Source: Acidobacteriota bacterium (GTDB lineage Bacteria > Acidobacteriota > Vicinamibacteria > Vicinamibacterales > UBA2999). Taken from it: a stretch of DNA of 59,576 bases. The position numbers were made by a program, and so were the translations under genes. Of the stretch, positions 43,399 to 51,034 are shown piece by piece. The DNA is taken from assembly GCA_020851325.1 (NCBI GenBank), contig JADZCY010000175.1:1-59576 (forward strand). Direction: 5' to 3'. The notes beneath the pieces are model-generated. The model searched no databases and was not told the DNA's origin. It worked only from the letters and a program-made list of their open reading frames with translations. Position 1 is the first letter of the stretch. Every line of letters begins with the position of its first letter.

Positions 43399-43844
43399 GG
43401 TTGCCTCACCACGAACGCCGCAAGTCCGGATTCGGCCACCGGCACATCGCCGCGCATGCCGACGACGGCCCAGAAGTAGGTGCCGGCCGGCATCTGACTG
43501 TCGGACGGGAACTCGATGTCCGTCTGCAGCAGGCCGGACTCCGAGACGACGCGGACGTCGGCTTCGTTCCAGATGCGGAAGGTGTAGCTGTCGGCTTCCT
43601 TCACCGGCGACCAGGCGAAGTGCGAGGGCTGCGGCCCGATGCTGTCGGGAGCGGGGTGCAGGTGCTTGATGTCGGCGATGGCGGCGGCCGTCTCGGCGGC
43701 GGCGGGTGCGGCGGCCACCGTGCCGCTGTCGGCGCGGCAGCCGGCCAGCCCGGCGCCACAGATGGCGCAGATGGCACAGATGCGTGCCGGCCGGGCCAGC
43801 GCGACGGCCAGCACGGCGGCGAGACGAGTCACGGCGAACATCAT
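43395..43844 (-). CDS. Lipoprotein with fibronectin III-like domain
   Basis: 149 aa. Lipobox LAGC with Cys at residue 36, after an unusually long signal that contains ICAICAICG, encoded by the CACAGATGG repeat. The mature part has an immunoglobulin/fibronectin-like pattern (HFAWSPVKEADSYTFRIWN, GTYFWAVVGMRG). It is likely a periplasmic or surface lipoprotein. The stop overlaps the start of the ACT-domain gene. Confidence 0.65.
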   Translation of the reverse strand: MMFAVTRLAAVLAVALARPARICAICAICGAGLAGCRADSGTVAAAPAAAETAAAIADIKHLHPAPDSIGPQPSHFAWSPVKEADSYTFRIWNEADVRVVSESGLLQTDIEFPSDSQMPAGTYFWAVVGMRGDVPVAESGLAAFVVRQP

Positions 43845-43899
43845 CCGCTCAGCTTACCCCCAGCGTTCGCCGGAGGGAAAGCGCGATCCGAAGTGGACT

Positions 43900-43927
43900 G
43901 CGCGACGGGCCGCCCCGCCCGTCGCGC
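43900..43927 (-). terminator. Stem-loop downstream of the Oar-like receptor gene
   Basis: Perfect 11-bp stem GCGCGACGGGC / GCCCGTCGCGC with a 6-nt loop, starting 9 nt after the stop of the minus-strand receptor gene. There is no U-tract, so it may pause polymerase, protect the 3' end, or work with Rho. Confidence 0.55.
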
Positions 43928-43936
43928 GAGCCATAC

Positions 43937-46801
43937 TCAGAACCGATAGCGCACGCTGAGGCGGAACACGCGCGCGGCGGGGATCGGGTTGGCCGACGCC
44001 GCATCGATGCCGCCCGTCGACAACGGCTTGAAATAGTTCGGTCCGTTCGTCGTCACGCGCCGCAGGACGACGCTGGAGTTGAGCAGGTTGAAGCAGTCGA
44101 CCATGCCTTCGAGCGAATGCGAGCCGCCGAGGCTCATCGTCTTCGACCAGCGCAGGTCCATCAGCTTCACCCAGTCGTAGCGGCCGGCCTGCCCTTCCAC
44201 CGTGACGTTCACCAGCGTATTGAGCGCGTCGCGCACCTGCACGACGCGGTTGTAATACTCACCCGCCTGCGCCGTGAAGGTGGAGGCCAGCAGCATCTTC
44301 CACGGCAGCTCGTAGGTGCCGCTCAGGCGCACGCCCTGATACACCTCGGGCAGCGCCCACGCGCCCGCCTGGCCGGGCTGCGACTGGATGCCATACAGCG
44401 CCTCGTTGGGATTGCGCGGGTTGATGTTGCGCACGACGCGACGGTCCGCGGTGTAGGACGCCAGCAGCGACCAGCCGTTCGAATAGCGCTTGCTCAGCGT
44501 CGCCTCGAACGCGGTGTAGTGATCGTTGCCTTCATCGCCCTCGGTGTTGACGAAGAGCGACTGGATCTGTCCGAACGTCGGATAACTGCGCGGCACCGAC
44601 CACACCTGAATGACGCCATCGTCTGCCGTGCCGGCGATGTTGTCGCGGCCGGGATCGACGCCGGTGACCATGTCGCTGAAGGCTTCGTACGGCTGCGCGA
44701 GGTTCAGTTCCTTGTTGCCGCGATAGTCGTACTTGCGCACCAGATTGAAGCGCATGGTGACGTCCGAGCCGATGCCGACGTCGAAGCCGGCGGTGTACTC
44801 GTCCATGTATTCGCCCCGGAGATTCGGATCGAGCCGGCTGTCGCGCGAGGCGCCTGTGACCGACGCGAGGTTCTCCGGCACGGGCACGTAAGGGATGCTG
44901 CCGTCCCAGCGGTTGTAGGTGTAGACGAGCGTCGCGGCCGGATTCACCTGACTCGCCACGGGACCCGCGGCGGCCGTGACACCGGACCCGGCGGCCGAAT
45001 AGCGGCCGTAGCTGAACTTCACGGCGTAGCGTCCGGAGCCGGTGATGTCGTACACCGCCGACACGCGCGGTGACCACGCGTTGTAGGTCGGGAAGTTGCG
45101 ATCCTCGGGATAGATGCGCGGCGTCGCGAAGGGACCGGTGCCGGGATTGCCCTGCTCGGGCAGGAACGACGAATAGCGATCGAAGCGCACGCCGGCGTTA
45201 AGCGTCAACTGACGTGTGAGGTTGACGCTGTCGTTCACGTACCACGAGTTGTAGATGACGCCGGCGTTGGTGTTGTTCGGATACTCGAACACCTGCACCG
45301 AGTCGGGCCGCGCGAAGAAGTCGGTGTCGCCCGCAAGGCTGCGGTAGCGATACACCTGCTGATTCGGATAGCCGTAGGTTTCGACGAAGTTCTCACTGTG
45401 GTAGCCGAGGAAGCCGGACTTGATTTCGTGGTTCATCGAACCGATGGTGCGGAACCACGACCACGTGCCGTTCCAGCCCCAGCGCGCCGGTTCACGATTC
45501 AACTCCAGATACGCGCCGCGCGTCTGCGTCGTCGTCAGATCGGTGCGGCGGACGTCGTCGGTCCACGCCTTGTCGGGCCACCAGTAGCCCGAGCGATTGA
45601 AGCTGGCGTCGAAGGTCATGCTCTGGCTCATGACGCGCGTCCATTTGAGCGCGGGGCCGATCGCCGTCCACGCGATCTGGTTCTGCGACGCCTCGAGCGG
45701 CACGAACGTGCTGGCGGTGCGATACGGCTGCCACTTGCGGTTGAACTGCTGGCTGAGCTCGAACTTGTTGTTCTGCGACGCCTGCCACGTGAGCTTCAGC
45801 GTCGGATTGTCGAGACGCGTGAAGAACTCCACCTGCTCGCCGGTGCGCTCGGAGATGAAGCCGGGGATGAGCAGGCCGGAGTAGTTGTAGCCGTAGGCGC
45901 CGTAGAACCACAGCCGATCGCGAATGATCGGTCCGCCGAGATCGGCGCTGGCGTCGTTGTAGCGCGTGAACTTGTTGTTGCCGGAATCGAAGCCCTGATC
46001 GCGCAGCGACTGCGTGACGTTGTTGCCCTGGAAGGCGCCGTCCTGCCACGCCAGCAGGTAATGGCCGGCAAAGCGGTTGCTGCCGGATTTGATGACGAAG
46101 CTGAGCGTCGCGCCCGGGCTCTGCGCTTCGGCGCCCTTCGCCGCCGCCGACACCTGAACCTGGTCGTAAGTGTTGTAGTCGCCGAAGAACTGATCCCAAA
46201 CGACGCCGTCGAACTTGATCAACTCGCCGCCGGGGCGGCCGTAGGACCGCGCGCCGGTCGTGGTCGATCCGCCGACGGTGTTGCCGCCGACGTCGAACTG
46301 CGTCGGCGCCAGGCCGGGGACGAGCCGCGCCAGTCCGCGAATGCCGCGGCCGTACGGCAGGTCCTCCATCTGCTGCTCGCTCCAGTTGACGCCGATCTGC
46401 GTCGCCTGCAGGTCGATCGTCGGCGTGCTGCTGGTCACCGTCACCGACTCGGACAGCGTGTCGAGTTGCAGCGGCGCGTTCACCGTCGCGGTCGCGTTGG
46501 CGGTGACGACGACGCCTTCGACGGTGAGCGTGCGGAAGCTGTCGAGGCTGAAGCTGACCTGATACGTGCCCGGCGGCACCTGCGCGAAGCGATACGAACC
46601 GAGCGCATCGGTCACCGCCTGACGCGCGCCGCCGATCATCGCCGGACTGGTGATCGAGACGGCGACGCCGGGCAGCAGCGCATCGCTGCTGTCGGTGGCG
46701 CGCCCCGTGATGGTGCCGGTCGTCGATTGCGCGAAGCCGTGCACGGGCAGCGCGCATGTCAAGAGGGCGAGCAGCAACAGGGTCAGACGACGGGTAGACA
46801 C
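43937..46801 (-). CDS. Oar-like TonB-dependent receptor
   Basis: 954 aa. Signal peptide, then a carboxypeptidase-regulatory domain (TGTITGRATDSSDALLPGVA, about 28-110), plug and beta barrel (PGGELIKFDGVVWDQ, SPGATLSFVIKSGSNRFAGH), ending in a terminal Phe (VRYRF). This is the large Oar-type receptor common in Acidobacteriota and Bacteroidota; it takes up an unknown polymer or ligand. GTG 46801 follows AGGAGG by 5 nt, better than a start at 46840. An AT-rich dyad upstream resembles the PadR-type site at 53875. Confidence 0.9.
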   Translation of the reverse strand: MSTRRLTLLLLALLTCALPVHGFAQSTTGTITGRATDSSDALLPGVAVSITSPAMIGGARQAVTDALGSYRFAQVPPGTYQVSFSLDSFRTLTVEGVVVTANATATVNAPLQLDTLSESVTVTSSTPTIDLQATQIGVNWSEQQMEDLPYGRGIRGLARLVPGLAPTQFDVGGNTVGGSTTTGARSYGRPGGELIKFDGVVWDQFFGDYNTYDQVQVSAAAKGAEAQSPGATLSFVIKSGSNRFAGHYLLAWQDGAFQGNNVTQSLRDQGFDSGNNKFTRYNDASADLGGPIIRDRLWFYGAYGYNYSGLLIPGFISERTGEQVEFFTRLDNPTLKLTWQASQNNKFELSQQFNRKWQPYRTASTFVPLEASQNQIAWTAIGPALKWTRVMSQSMTFDASFNRSGYWWPDKAWTDDVRRTDLTTTQTRGAYLELNREPARWGWNGTWSWFRTIGSMNHEIKSGFLGYHSENFVETYGYPNQQVYRYRSLAGDTDFFARPDSVQVFEYPNNTNAGVIYNSWYVNDSVNLTRQLTLNAGVRFDRYSSFLPEQGNPGTGPFATPRIYPEDRNFPTYNAWSPRVSAVYDITGSGRYAVKFSYGRYSAAGSGVTAAAGPVASQVNPAATLVYTYNRWDGSIPYVPVPENLASVTGASRDSRLDPNLRGEYMDEYTAGFDVGIGSDVTMRFNLVRKYDYRGNKELNLAQPYEAFSDMVTGVDPGRDNIAGTADDGVIQVWSVPRSYPTFGQIQSLFVNTEGDEGNDHYTAFEATLSKRYSNGWSLLASYTADRRVVRNINPRNPNEALYGIQSQPGQAGAWALPEVYQGVRLSGTYELPWKMLLASTFTAQAGEYYNRVVQVRDALNTLVNVTVEGQAGRYDWVKLMDLRWSKTMSLGGSHSLEGMVDCFNLLNSSVVLRRVTTNGPNYFKPLSTGGIDAASANPIPAARVFRLSVRYRF

Positions 46802-46851
46802 AGGGACCTCCTGCCGACGATCAAAGCCGTCGCGCAGCAAGAGGCTACTGC

Positions 46852-46870
46852 ATATAACGATCGCTTATAT
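46852..46870. promoter_or_regulatory. Candidate AT-rich operator upstream of the Oar-like receptor
   Basis: ATATAA-CGATCGC-TTATAT: 6-bp arms and a 7-nt centre, in otherwise GC-rich DNA. The same arm/centre geometry occurs before the PadR operon at 53875-53895. The core overlaps -10-like hexamers of the minus-strand promoter, consistent with repression. Confidence 0.45.
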
Positions 46871-46891
46871 TGCTATTGGGGTCGTGCTATT

Positions 46892-47071
46892 GGGGTCAGG
46901 TCACGATTCGTGAGCCGCCACGCCAGATTCCGCGATGGAGAGGTGCAAGTCTTGCGACGTGGAACGAGAGATTCACGCCAAGATGAAGCTGGGCCCGCGC
47001 ATCTCAGCCGTTCGGCTCACGAATCGTGACCTGACCCCAAGGATGCGGCTCACGAATCGTGACCTGACCCC
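46892..47071. repeat. REP-like triplet, locus 2
   Basis: Units at 46892-46914 (inverted), 47016-47038 and 47049-47071 (direct) are identical to those at locus 1. The last unit ends 17 nt before the DUF1028 start, and its end is followed directly by a TATGAT -10-like box. Confidence 0.85.
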
Positions 47072-47074
47072 AAG

Positions 47075-47080
47075 TATGAT
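47075..47080 (+). promoter_or_regulatory. Candidate -10 box of a leaderless promoter
   Basis: TATGAT, 8 nt before ATG 47089, directly after a REP unit, just as at locus 1. No Shine-Dalgarno sequence. Confidence 0.45.
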
Positions 47081-47088
47081 GTTGCGCC

Positions 47089-47997
47089 ATGCGCACACCT
47101 CTGCTGGTCCTCGCTCTCGTGCTCGCGTCCTTCTCACCGGCATTCGCCACCTGGTCCGTGATCGCGCTCGACGCGAAGACAGGACAGGTGATCATCTCGT
47201 CGGCCACCTGCGTCCGGCAGGCCGGCTTCCCCTCGCGCAAGCCGAACGGCGCGCGTGATCTCATGGACGTGCAGGCGGTGATCGTCCCCGGCCTCGGCGT
47301 CGCCGCCTGCCAGGCCGGCGTCGACAACACACGCGAAGATCAGATGCTCGTCTACGAGGAACTGAAGAAGGGCACGCCGCCGGCGGAGATCATCGAGAAG
47401 CTCAAGGCGCACGAGGCGGCGCGCAAGCCGGAAGACCAGATGCAGCGCCGGCAGTTCGGCATCATCGCCATGCCGAACGGCACGACGGTCACCGAGCGCA
47501 ACAACCGCGCCGGCTTCAACGGCACCGGCAACTCGCAGTCGTCGCTCTACTGGGGCGGCCAGGTCGGCGACATCTACTATCAGGTGCAGGGCAACACCCT
47601 TCTCGGCGACGACGTCGTGGTGAAGGCGGCGCTGGCCTTCACGCGCGCGTCGGGGACGATGGCCGACCGCGTGATGGCGGCGATGGAAGCGGCGGATGCC
47701 AACGGCGGCGATCATCGCTGCAACTGCGGCAACAATCCACTCGACTTCGTGCCGTGCGACAACAAGACCTCGCACGTCGCCTACATCGCCATCGCCGAGA
47801 AGACCGACGCACCGGGCGTCACCCACAACGACGGCAAGTACTCGGTGTTCATCAGCGTCACCGACGACAACACCGTGAAGGGCGAGAGCGGCAACCCGGT
47901 GAAGACGCTGCGGATGCGCTACGATGCATGGAAGAAGGCTGGCTCGAAGCCCACCGCGCCTCCCCAGCCGTCGCTGTACAGGGGAACGGGGAAGTAA
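47089..47997 (+). CDS. Secreted DUF1028 protein (Ntn-hydrolase-like)
   Basis: 302 aa with a signal peptide ending at FATWS. TWSVIALDAKTGQVIISSATCV at the mature start, GLGVAACQAGVDN and DNTREDQMLVYEELKKG match DUF1028, an Ntn-hydrolase-type fold of unknown activity. After cleavage the N-terminal residue could be the catalytic one. A CNCGNNPLDFVPC stretch may bind metal or form disulfides. It is monocistronic and follows a REP triplet. Confidence 0.85.
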   Translation: MRTPLLVLALVLASFSPAFATWSVIALDAKTGQVIISSATCVRQAGFPSRKPNGARDLMDVQAVIVPGLGVAACQAGVDNTREDQMLVYEELKKGTPPAEIIEKLKAHEAARKPEDQMQRRQFGIIAMPNGTTVTERNNRAGFNGTGNSQSSLYWGGQVGDIYYQVQGNTLLGDDVVVKAALAFTRASGTMADRVMAAMEAADANGGDHRCNCGNNPLDFVPCDNKTSHVAYIAIAEKTDAPGVTHNDGKYSVFISVTDDNTVKGESGNPVKTLRMRYDAWKKAGSKPTAPPQPSLYRGTGK

Positions 47998-48004
47998 GAA
48001 CCTG

Positions 48005-48182
48005 GCGGGAGGCCCTTCGACCCTTCGACAAGCTCAGGGTCGGGAGACGGGAGACGGGAGGCGGGAGGCGGGAGGCGGAACGTTGCAGGCCTTCCAAGCC
48101 CCAAGCCTTTCAAGCCTTTCAAGCCTTCCAAGCCCTTCAAGCCCCAAGCCATTCAAGCTCTCAAGCCCTCAAGCCCTCCAAG
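48005..48182. repeat. GGGAG array followed by CTTCAAGCC array
   Basis: G-rich GGGAGACGGGAGGC units (to about 48078), with CCCTTCGACAAGCTCAGGG-type units at its start, then AACGTT at the turn, then CCTTCCAAGC/CCTTTCAAGC units to 48182. This is another G-rich arm and C-rich arm pair. It occupies the whole gap between DUF1028 and the HMA gene. Confidence 0.85.
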
Positions 48183-48198
48183 GCCGAGATCGCAAAGT

Positions 48199-48432
48199 AT
48201 GACCAAATCCTTCACCGTCAAAGGCATGACCTGCGGCAACTGCGAACGGCACGTGCGTGAAGCCGCCGAGAAGGTCGCCGGTGTCACCAGCGTCACCGTC
48301 GATCGTCCCGGCGAAAAGGCGACCGTGTCGTTCGACGAGTCGGTGACCAACGCCGGCGCCATTGCCGCGGCGATCACCGACGCCGGTTACGACACGACGC
48401 CACACGGAGGCGGCGCCACCGGGCACTGGTGA
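48199..48432 (+). CDS. HMA-domain metal chaperone, CopZ-like
   Basis: 77 aa, a single HMA fold. The metal site is GMTCGNC (the usual GMTCxxC), followed by ERHVREA. Such proteins carry Cu+ in the cytoplasm. The C-terminus adds a short His/Gly tail (HGGGATGHW). It overlaps the NCS1 permease start (GTGA), so they are coupled. No copper ATPase is nearby, which is unusual. Confidence 0.85.
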   Translation: MTKSFTVKGMTCGNCERHVREAAEKVAGVTSVTVDRPGEKATVSFDESVTNAGAIAAAITDAGYDTTPHGGGATGHW

Positions 48433-49670
48433 ACGCCGTCGACCTGCGGCCGATTGCCGCCAACGAACAGCAGCAGTCGCCCTTCGACCTCTTCCTCATC
48501 TTCGCCGGCGCCAACATCGTCGCGACGACGCTGCAGGTGGGCGCGAGCCTGCCGGCGTCGCTCGCGCCGAAGACGGCGATGGCCGTCATTGCCGCCGGCG
48601 CGGCCGGCGGCGCGCTGCTCACCGCGCTGCTGGCGCCCGTCGGCAGCCGCCTTCGCCTTCCGTCCATCGTCGCGGCGCGGGCGGCGCTCGGCACCTCCGG
48701 CGCGCAGGTGCTGGCGCTGCTGCTCTTCCTCACCAACTTCGCCTGGATCGCGCTGAACAACGTCATCGCCGGATCGATCGGCGCACGCGTCACCGGCCTC
48801 GGTGCGCCGGGGCTGTGGGCGGCAGTGCTCGGCCTGATGGCCACGCTCGTCGTGCTCGGTGGACCACGACTCGCCGCGCTCGTCGATCGCGTCGCCGTGC
48901 CGCTGATGCTGGCCTCGGGCTCGGTATTCACCTGGGCGTGCATCCGCCACGGCTGGCCGGCGGCGTCCGCCGCAACAACCGCGCCCGGCGATCTCGCCCG
49001 CGGTCTGGACCTGGTGATGGGGTATCAGGTGTCGTGGCTGCTGATGTTCGCGGACTATCCGCGCTACGTGCGATCGGCGCGCGGCGCGGGCATTGCCGTG
49101 TTCTTCGGCCTGGCGCTCACGGCGCTGTGGTTCATGGCGCTCGGCCTGGTGGCCGCGGCAGCGGCGGGATCGTCCGAGCCCGGCGCCATGGTGGAGGCGC
49201 TCGGCCTCGGCTGGTCGGCGGCGCTGCTGCTGACGCTGGCGACCTTCACCACCAACTTCGTCAACATCTACATGTCGGCGCTGGCGCTCAGAAGCCTGCG
49301 CCCGCAGACGACCGATGCGGCGGCGGTGTGGCTGATCGGCGGCATCGGCGCGGCGCTCGGTCTGCTGTCGACGCGATGGCTCGATCAGTTTGCCGGTTTC
49401 ATGATCGTGCTGGCGACGACACTGGTGCCGGTCGGTGGACTCCTGCTCGCGCGTTACGTCGTGCGCCCGCGCGCCGTGAACATCGACGCGCTCTACCCGG
49501 AGTCCGGCGCGGCGCCCTTCGCTCGCTGGTATCTCCCCGGCATCGTCGCGTGGATCGCCGGTGCGGTGGTCTATCAGGTCTCGACGAGCATTGGCGGCAC
49601 GCTGCCGAGCCTCGTGACGGCGATCGTGACCTTCGTCACGCTGGATTACGTCGTCAACCGGCGGGACTGA
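48429..49670 (+). CDS. NCS1-family permease
   Basis: 413 aa, about 12 helices. The first helix has the family-like PFDLFLIFAGANI. GYQVSWLLMFADYPRYVRSARGAG is a clear NCS1 mark (purine, cytosine, thiamine or related importer). The GTG start overlaps the stop of the chaperone gene. The 3' end overlaps the convergent GT1 gene by 25 bp. The substrate is unknown; coupling to a metal chaperone suggests a metal-linked substrate, or only shared expression. Confidence 0.8.
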   Translation: MNAVDLRPIAANEQQQSPFDLFLIFAGANIVATTLQVGASLPASLAPKTAMAVIAAGAAGGALLTALLAPVGSRLRLPSIVAARAALGTSGAQVLALLLFLTNFAWIALNNVIAGSIGARVTGLGAPGLWAAVLGLMATLVVLGGPRLAALVDRVAVPLMLASGSVFTWACIRHGWPAASAATTAPGDLARGLDLVMGYQVSWLLMFADYPRYVRSARGAGIAVFFGLALTALWFMALGLVAAAAAGSSEPGAMVEALGLGWSAALLLTLATFTTNFVNIYMSALALRSLRPQTTDAAAVWLIGGIGAALGLLSTRWLDQFAGFMIVLATTLVPVGGLLLARYVVRPRAVNIDALYPESGAAPFARWYLPGIVAWIAGAVVYQVSTSIGGTLPSLVTAIVTFVTLDYVVNRRD

Positions 49671-50941
49671 GGTGTCGCTGCGTTGCGGTCCGCCAGCAAC
49701 GCGTCGATCGCATCGGCTGCTGTCACAGCGCCGCTCTCGTCACGAACGGTTGCTCCCACCGCTTCGGCGCGACGCGCATAGTCGCCAGTCAGCAACGCGC
49801 GCAGTTCGTGTGTCAGGCGATCCACCATGTAGCGGCGCGGCGTCAGCACGCGCGCCACACCGAGATCGACGAGTCGACGCGCGTTGTCCGGTTGATCGTG
49901 CGCGAAAGGCACCGCCAGCATGGGACGGCCGGCCGCCAATGCCTGATGCAGCGTGCCGGCGCCGCACTGGTGCACGACGACCGACGCGCGTGGAAAGAGC
50001 GCTGCATGCGGCGCGTAGTCGACGGCGAGGATGCTGCGGTCCCGCACGTCCGGACGATTCCGCGCATGACGTCCAACGAGCATCACGGCACGCACGCCGA
50101 GGCGCAGCGCGGCGTCGGCGCTGACGCGGAAGAAATCGCCGGCGGCTTCAACAGCGGACGTGCCGAGAGTGAACATCACGGGCGGCGGTCCCGCGGACAG
50201 GAACGCGTCGAGTTCCGCCGAGATCGCCGGCGCCGCGGGGCCGTTGTAGAGCACGGCGCCGGTGACGCGCACGTTGCGCGGCCAATCGGGTTGCGGAGTC
50301 GCCAACACGTTCGAGAACATCGCCAGCACGAGCGACGGCGAGTGCTGCGCCTCCATCAACGGATTGCCGCCAACCGGTAGTCCCAGCGACGCACGGAAGG
50401 TCCGCACGGGTCGCGCCCAGCGATCCGTCACGCGGCGCGCCAGCCACAGGAAGGCGCGGCTCAATGACGGCCAGCGTTTGAGCGAGGTATAGAGCCACGG
50501 CGCCGCCGGCGGCACCATCGGATCGAACACCGAGAACATCGACAGCGGCGCCAGCACGCTCGACGCCCATGGCAGGCCGAGTTGTTCGGCCACGATCGGC
50601 CCGGCGAGCATCGCCGGATGGGTAACGAGGAGATCCGCGTCACGCGCGGCGTCACAGAGGTCCGCGTGCGACTGCGCGAGCGATGGGATCAGGATCTCGC
50701 CGAAGAGCGCATCGGTGCCGCGCGCCGGATCCATGATGCGCCGAATGAGCCCGGCGTCGTCGACGTCGAGATCAGGACGGATGGCATGCAGCCGCAGCCC
50801 TTCGCGCTCCACCGCCTCGCGAAAGATCGCCGGCATCGCCAGCACCGGCGTGTGCCCGCGCCGCTGCAGTTCGATGCCGAGTCCGATGTAGGGGTTGACG
50901 TCGCCGAACGATCCGAAGGTGGTGATGAGGATGCGGGACAT
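49646..50941 (-). CDS. UGT/MGT-type glycosyltransferase (GT1)
   Basis: 431 aa. GT-B fold of family 1: ITTFGSFGDVNPYIGLGIELQRRGH at the N-terminus and HQCGAGTLHQALAAGRPMLAVPFAHDQPDNARR at about 330-362, the usual nucleotide-sugar binding block. It glycosylates a small molecule, lipid or sterol-like acceptor. It is a lone gene, flanked by a convergent permease and the second TAGGTCT inverted array. Confidence 0.9.
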   Translation of the reverse strand: MSRILITTFGSFGDVNPYIGLGIELQRRGHTPVLAMPAIFREAVEREGLRLHAIRPDLDVDDAGLIRRIMDPARGTDALFGEILIPSLAQSHADLCDAARDADLLVTHPAMLAGPIVAEQLGLPWASSVLAPLSMFSVFDPMVPPAAPWLYTSLKRWPSLSRAFLWLARRVTDRWARPVRTFRASLGLPVGGNPLMEAQHSPSLVLAMFSNVLATPQPDWPRNVRVTGAVLYNGPAAPAISAELDAFLSAGPPPVMFTLGTSAVEAAGDFFRVSADAALRLGVRAVMLVGRHARNRPDVRDRSILAVDYAPHAALFPRASVVVHQCGAGTLHQALAAGRPMLAVPFAHDQPDNARRLVDLGVARVLTPRRYMVDRLTHELRALLTGDYARRAEAVGATVRDESGAVTAADAIDALLADRNAATPQSRRLTT

Positions 50942-50942
50942 G

Positions 50943-51034
50943 AGTAAGGTCTTAGGTCCTAAGTCTTAGGTCTTAGGCAAGAGCTCTTGCCCAAGACCCA
51001 AGACCCAAGACCTAGGACCTAGGACCTGAGACCT
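50943..51034. repeat. TAGGTCT inverted array with palindromic hinge, copy 2
   Basis: The left arm has TAGGTCT/AAGTCTTAGG units (50945-50975). The hinge is the perfect palindrome GGCAAGAGCTCTTGCC (50976-50991). The right arm has CAAGACC/CTAGGACCTA units to 51034. Same plan and near-identical hinge as 8715-8825. It separates the GT1 start from the LVIVD 2 stop, both on the minus strand. Confidence 0.9.
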
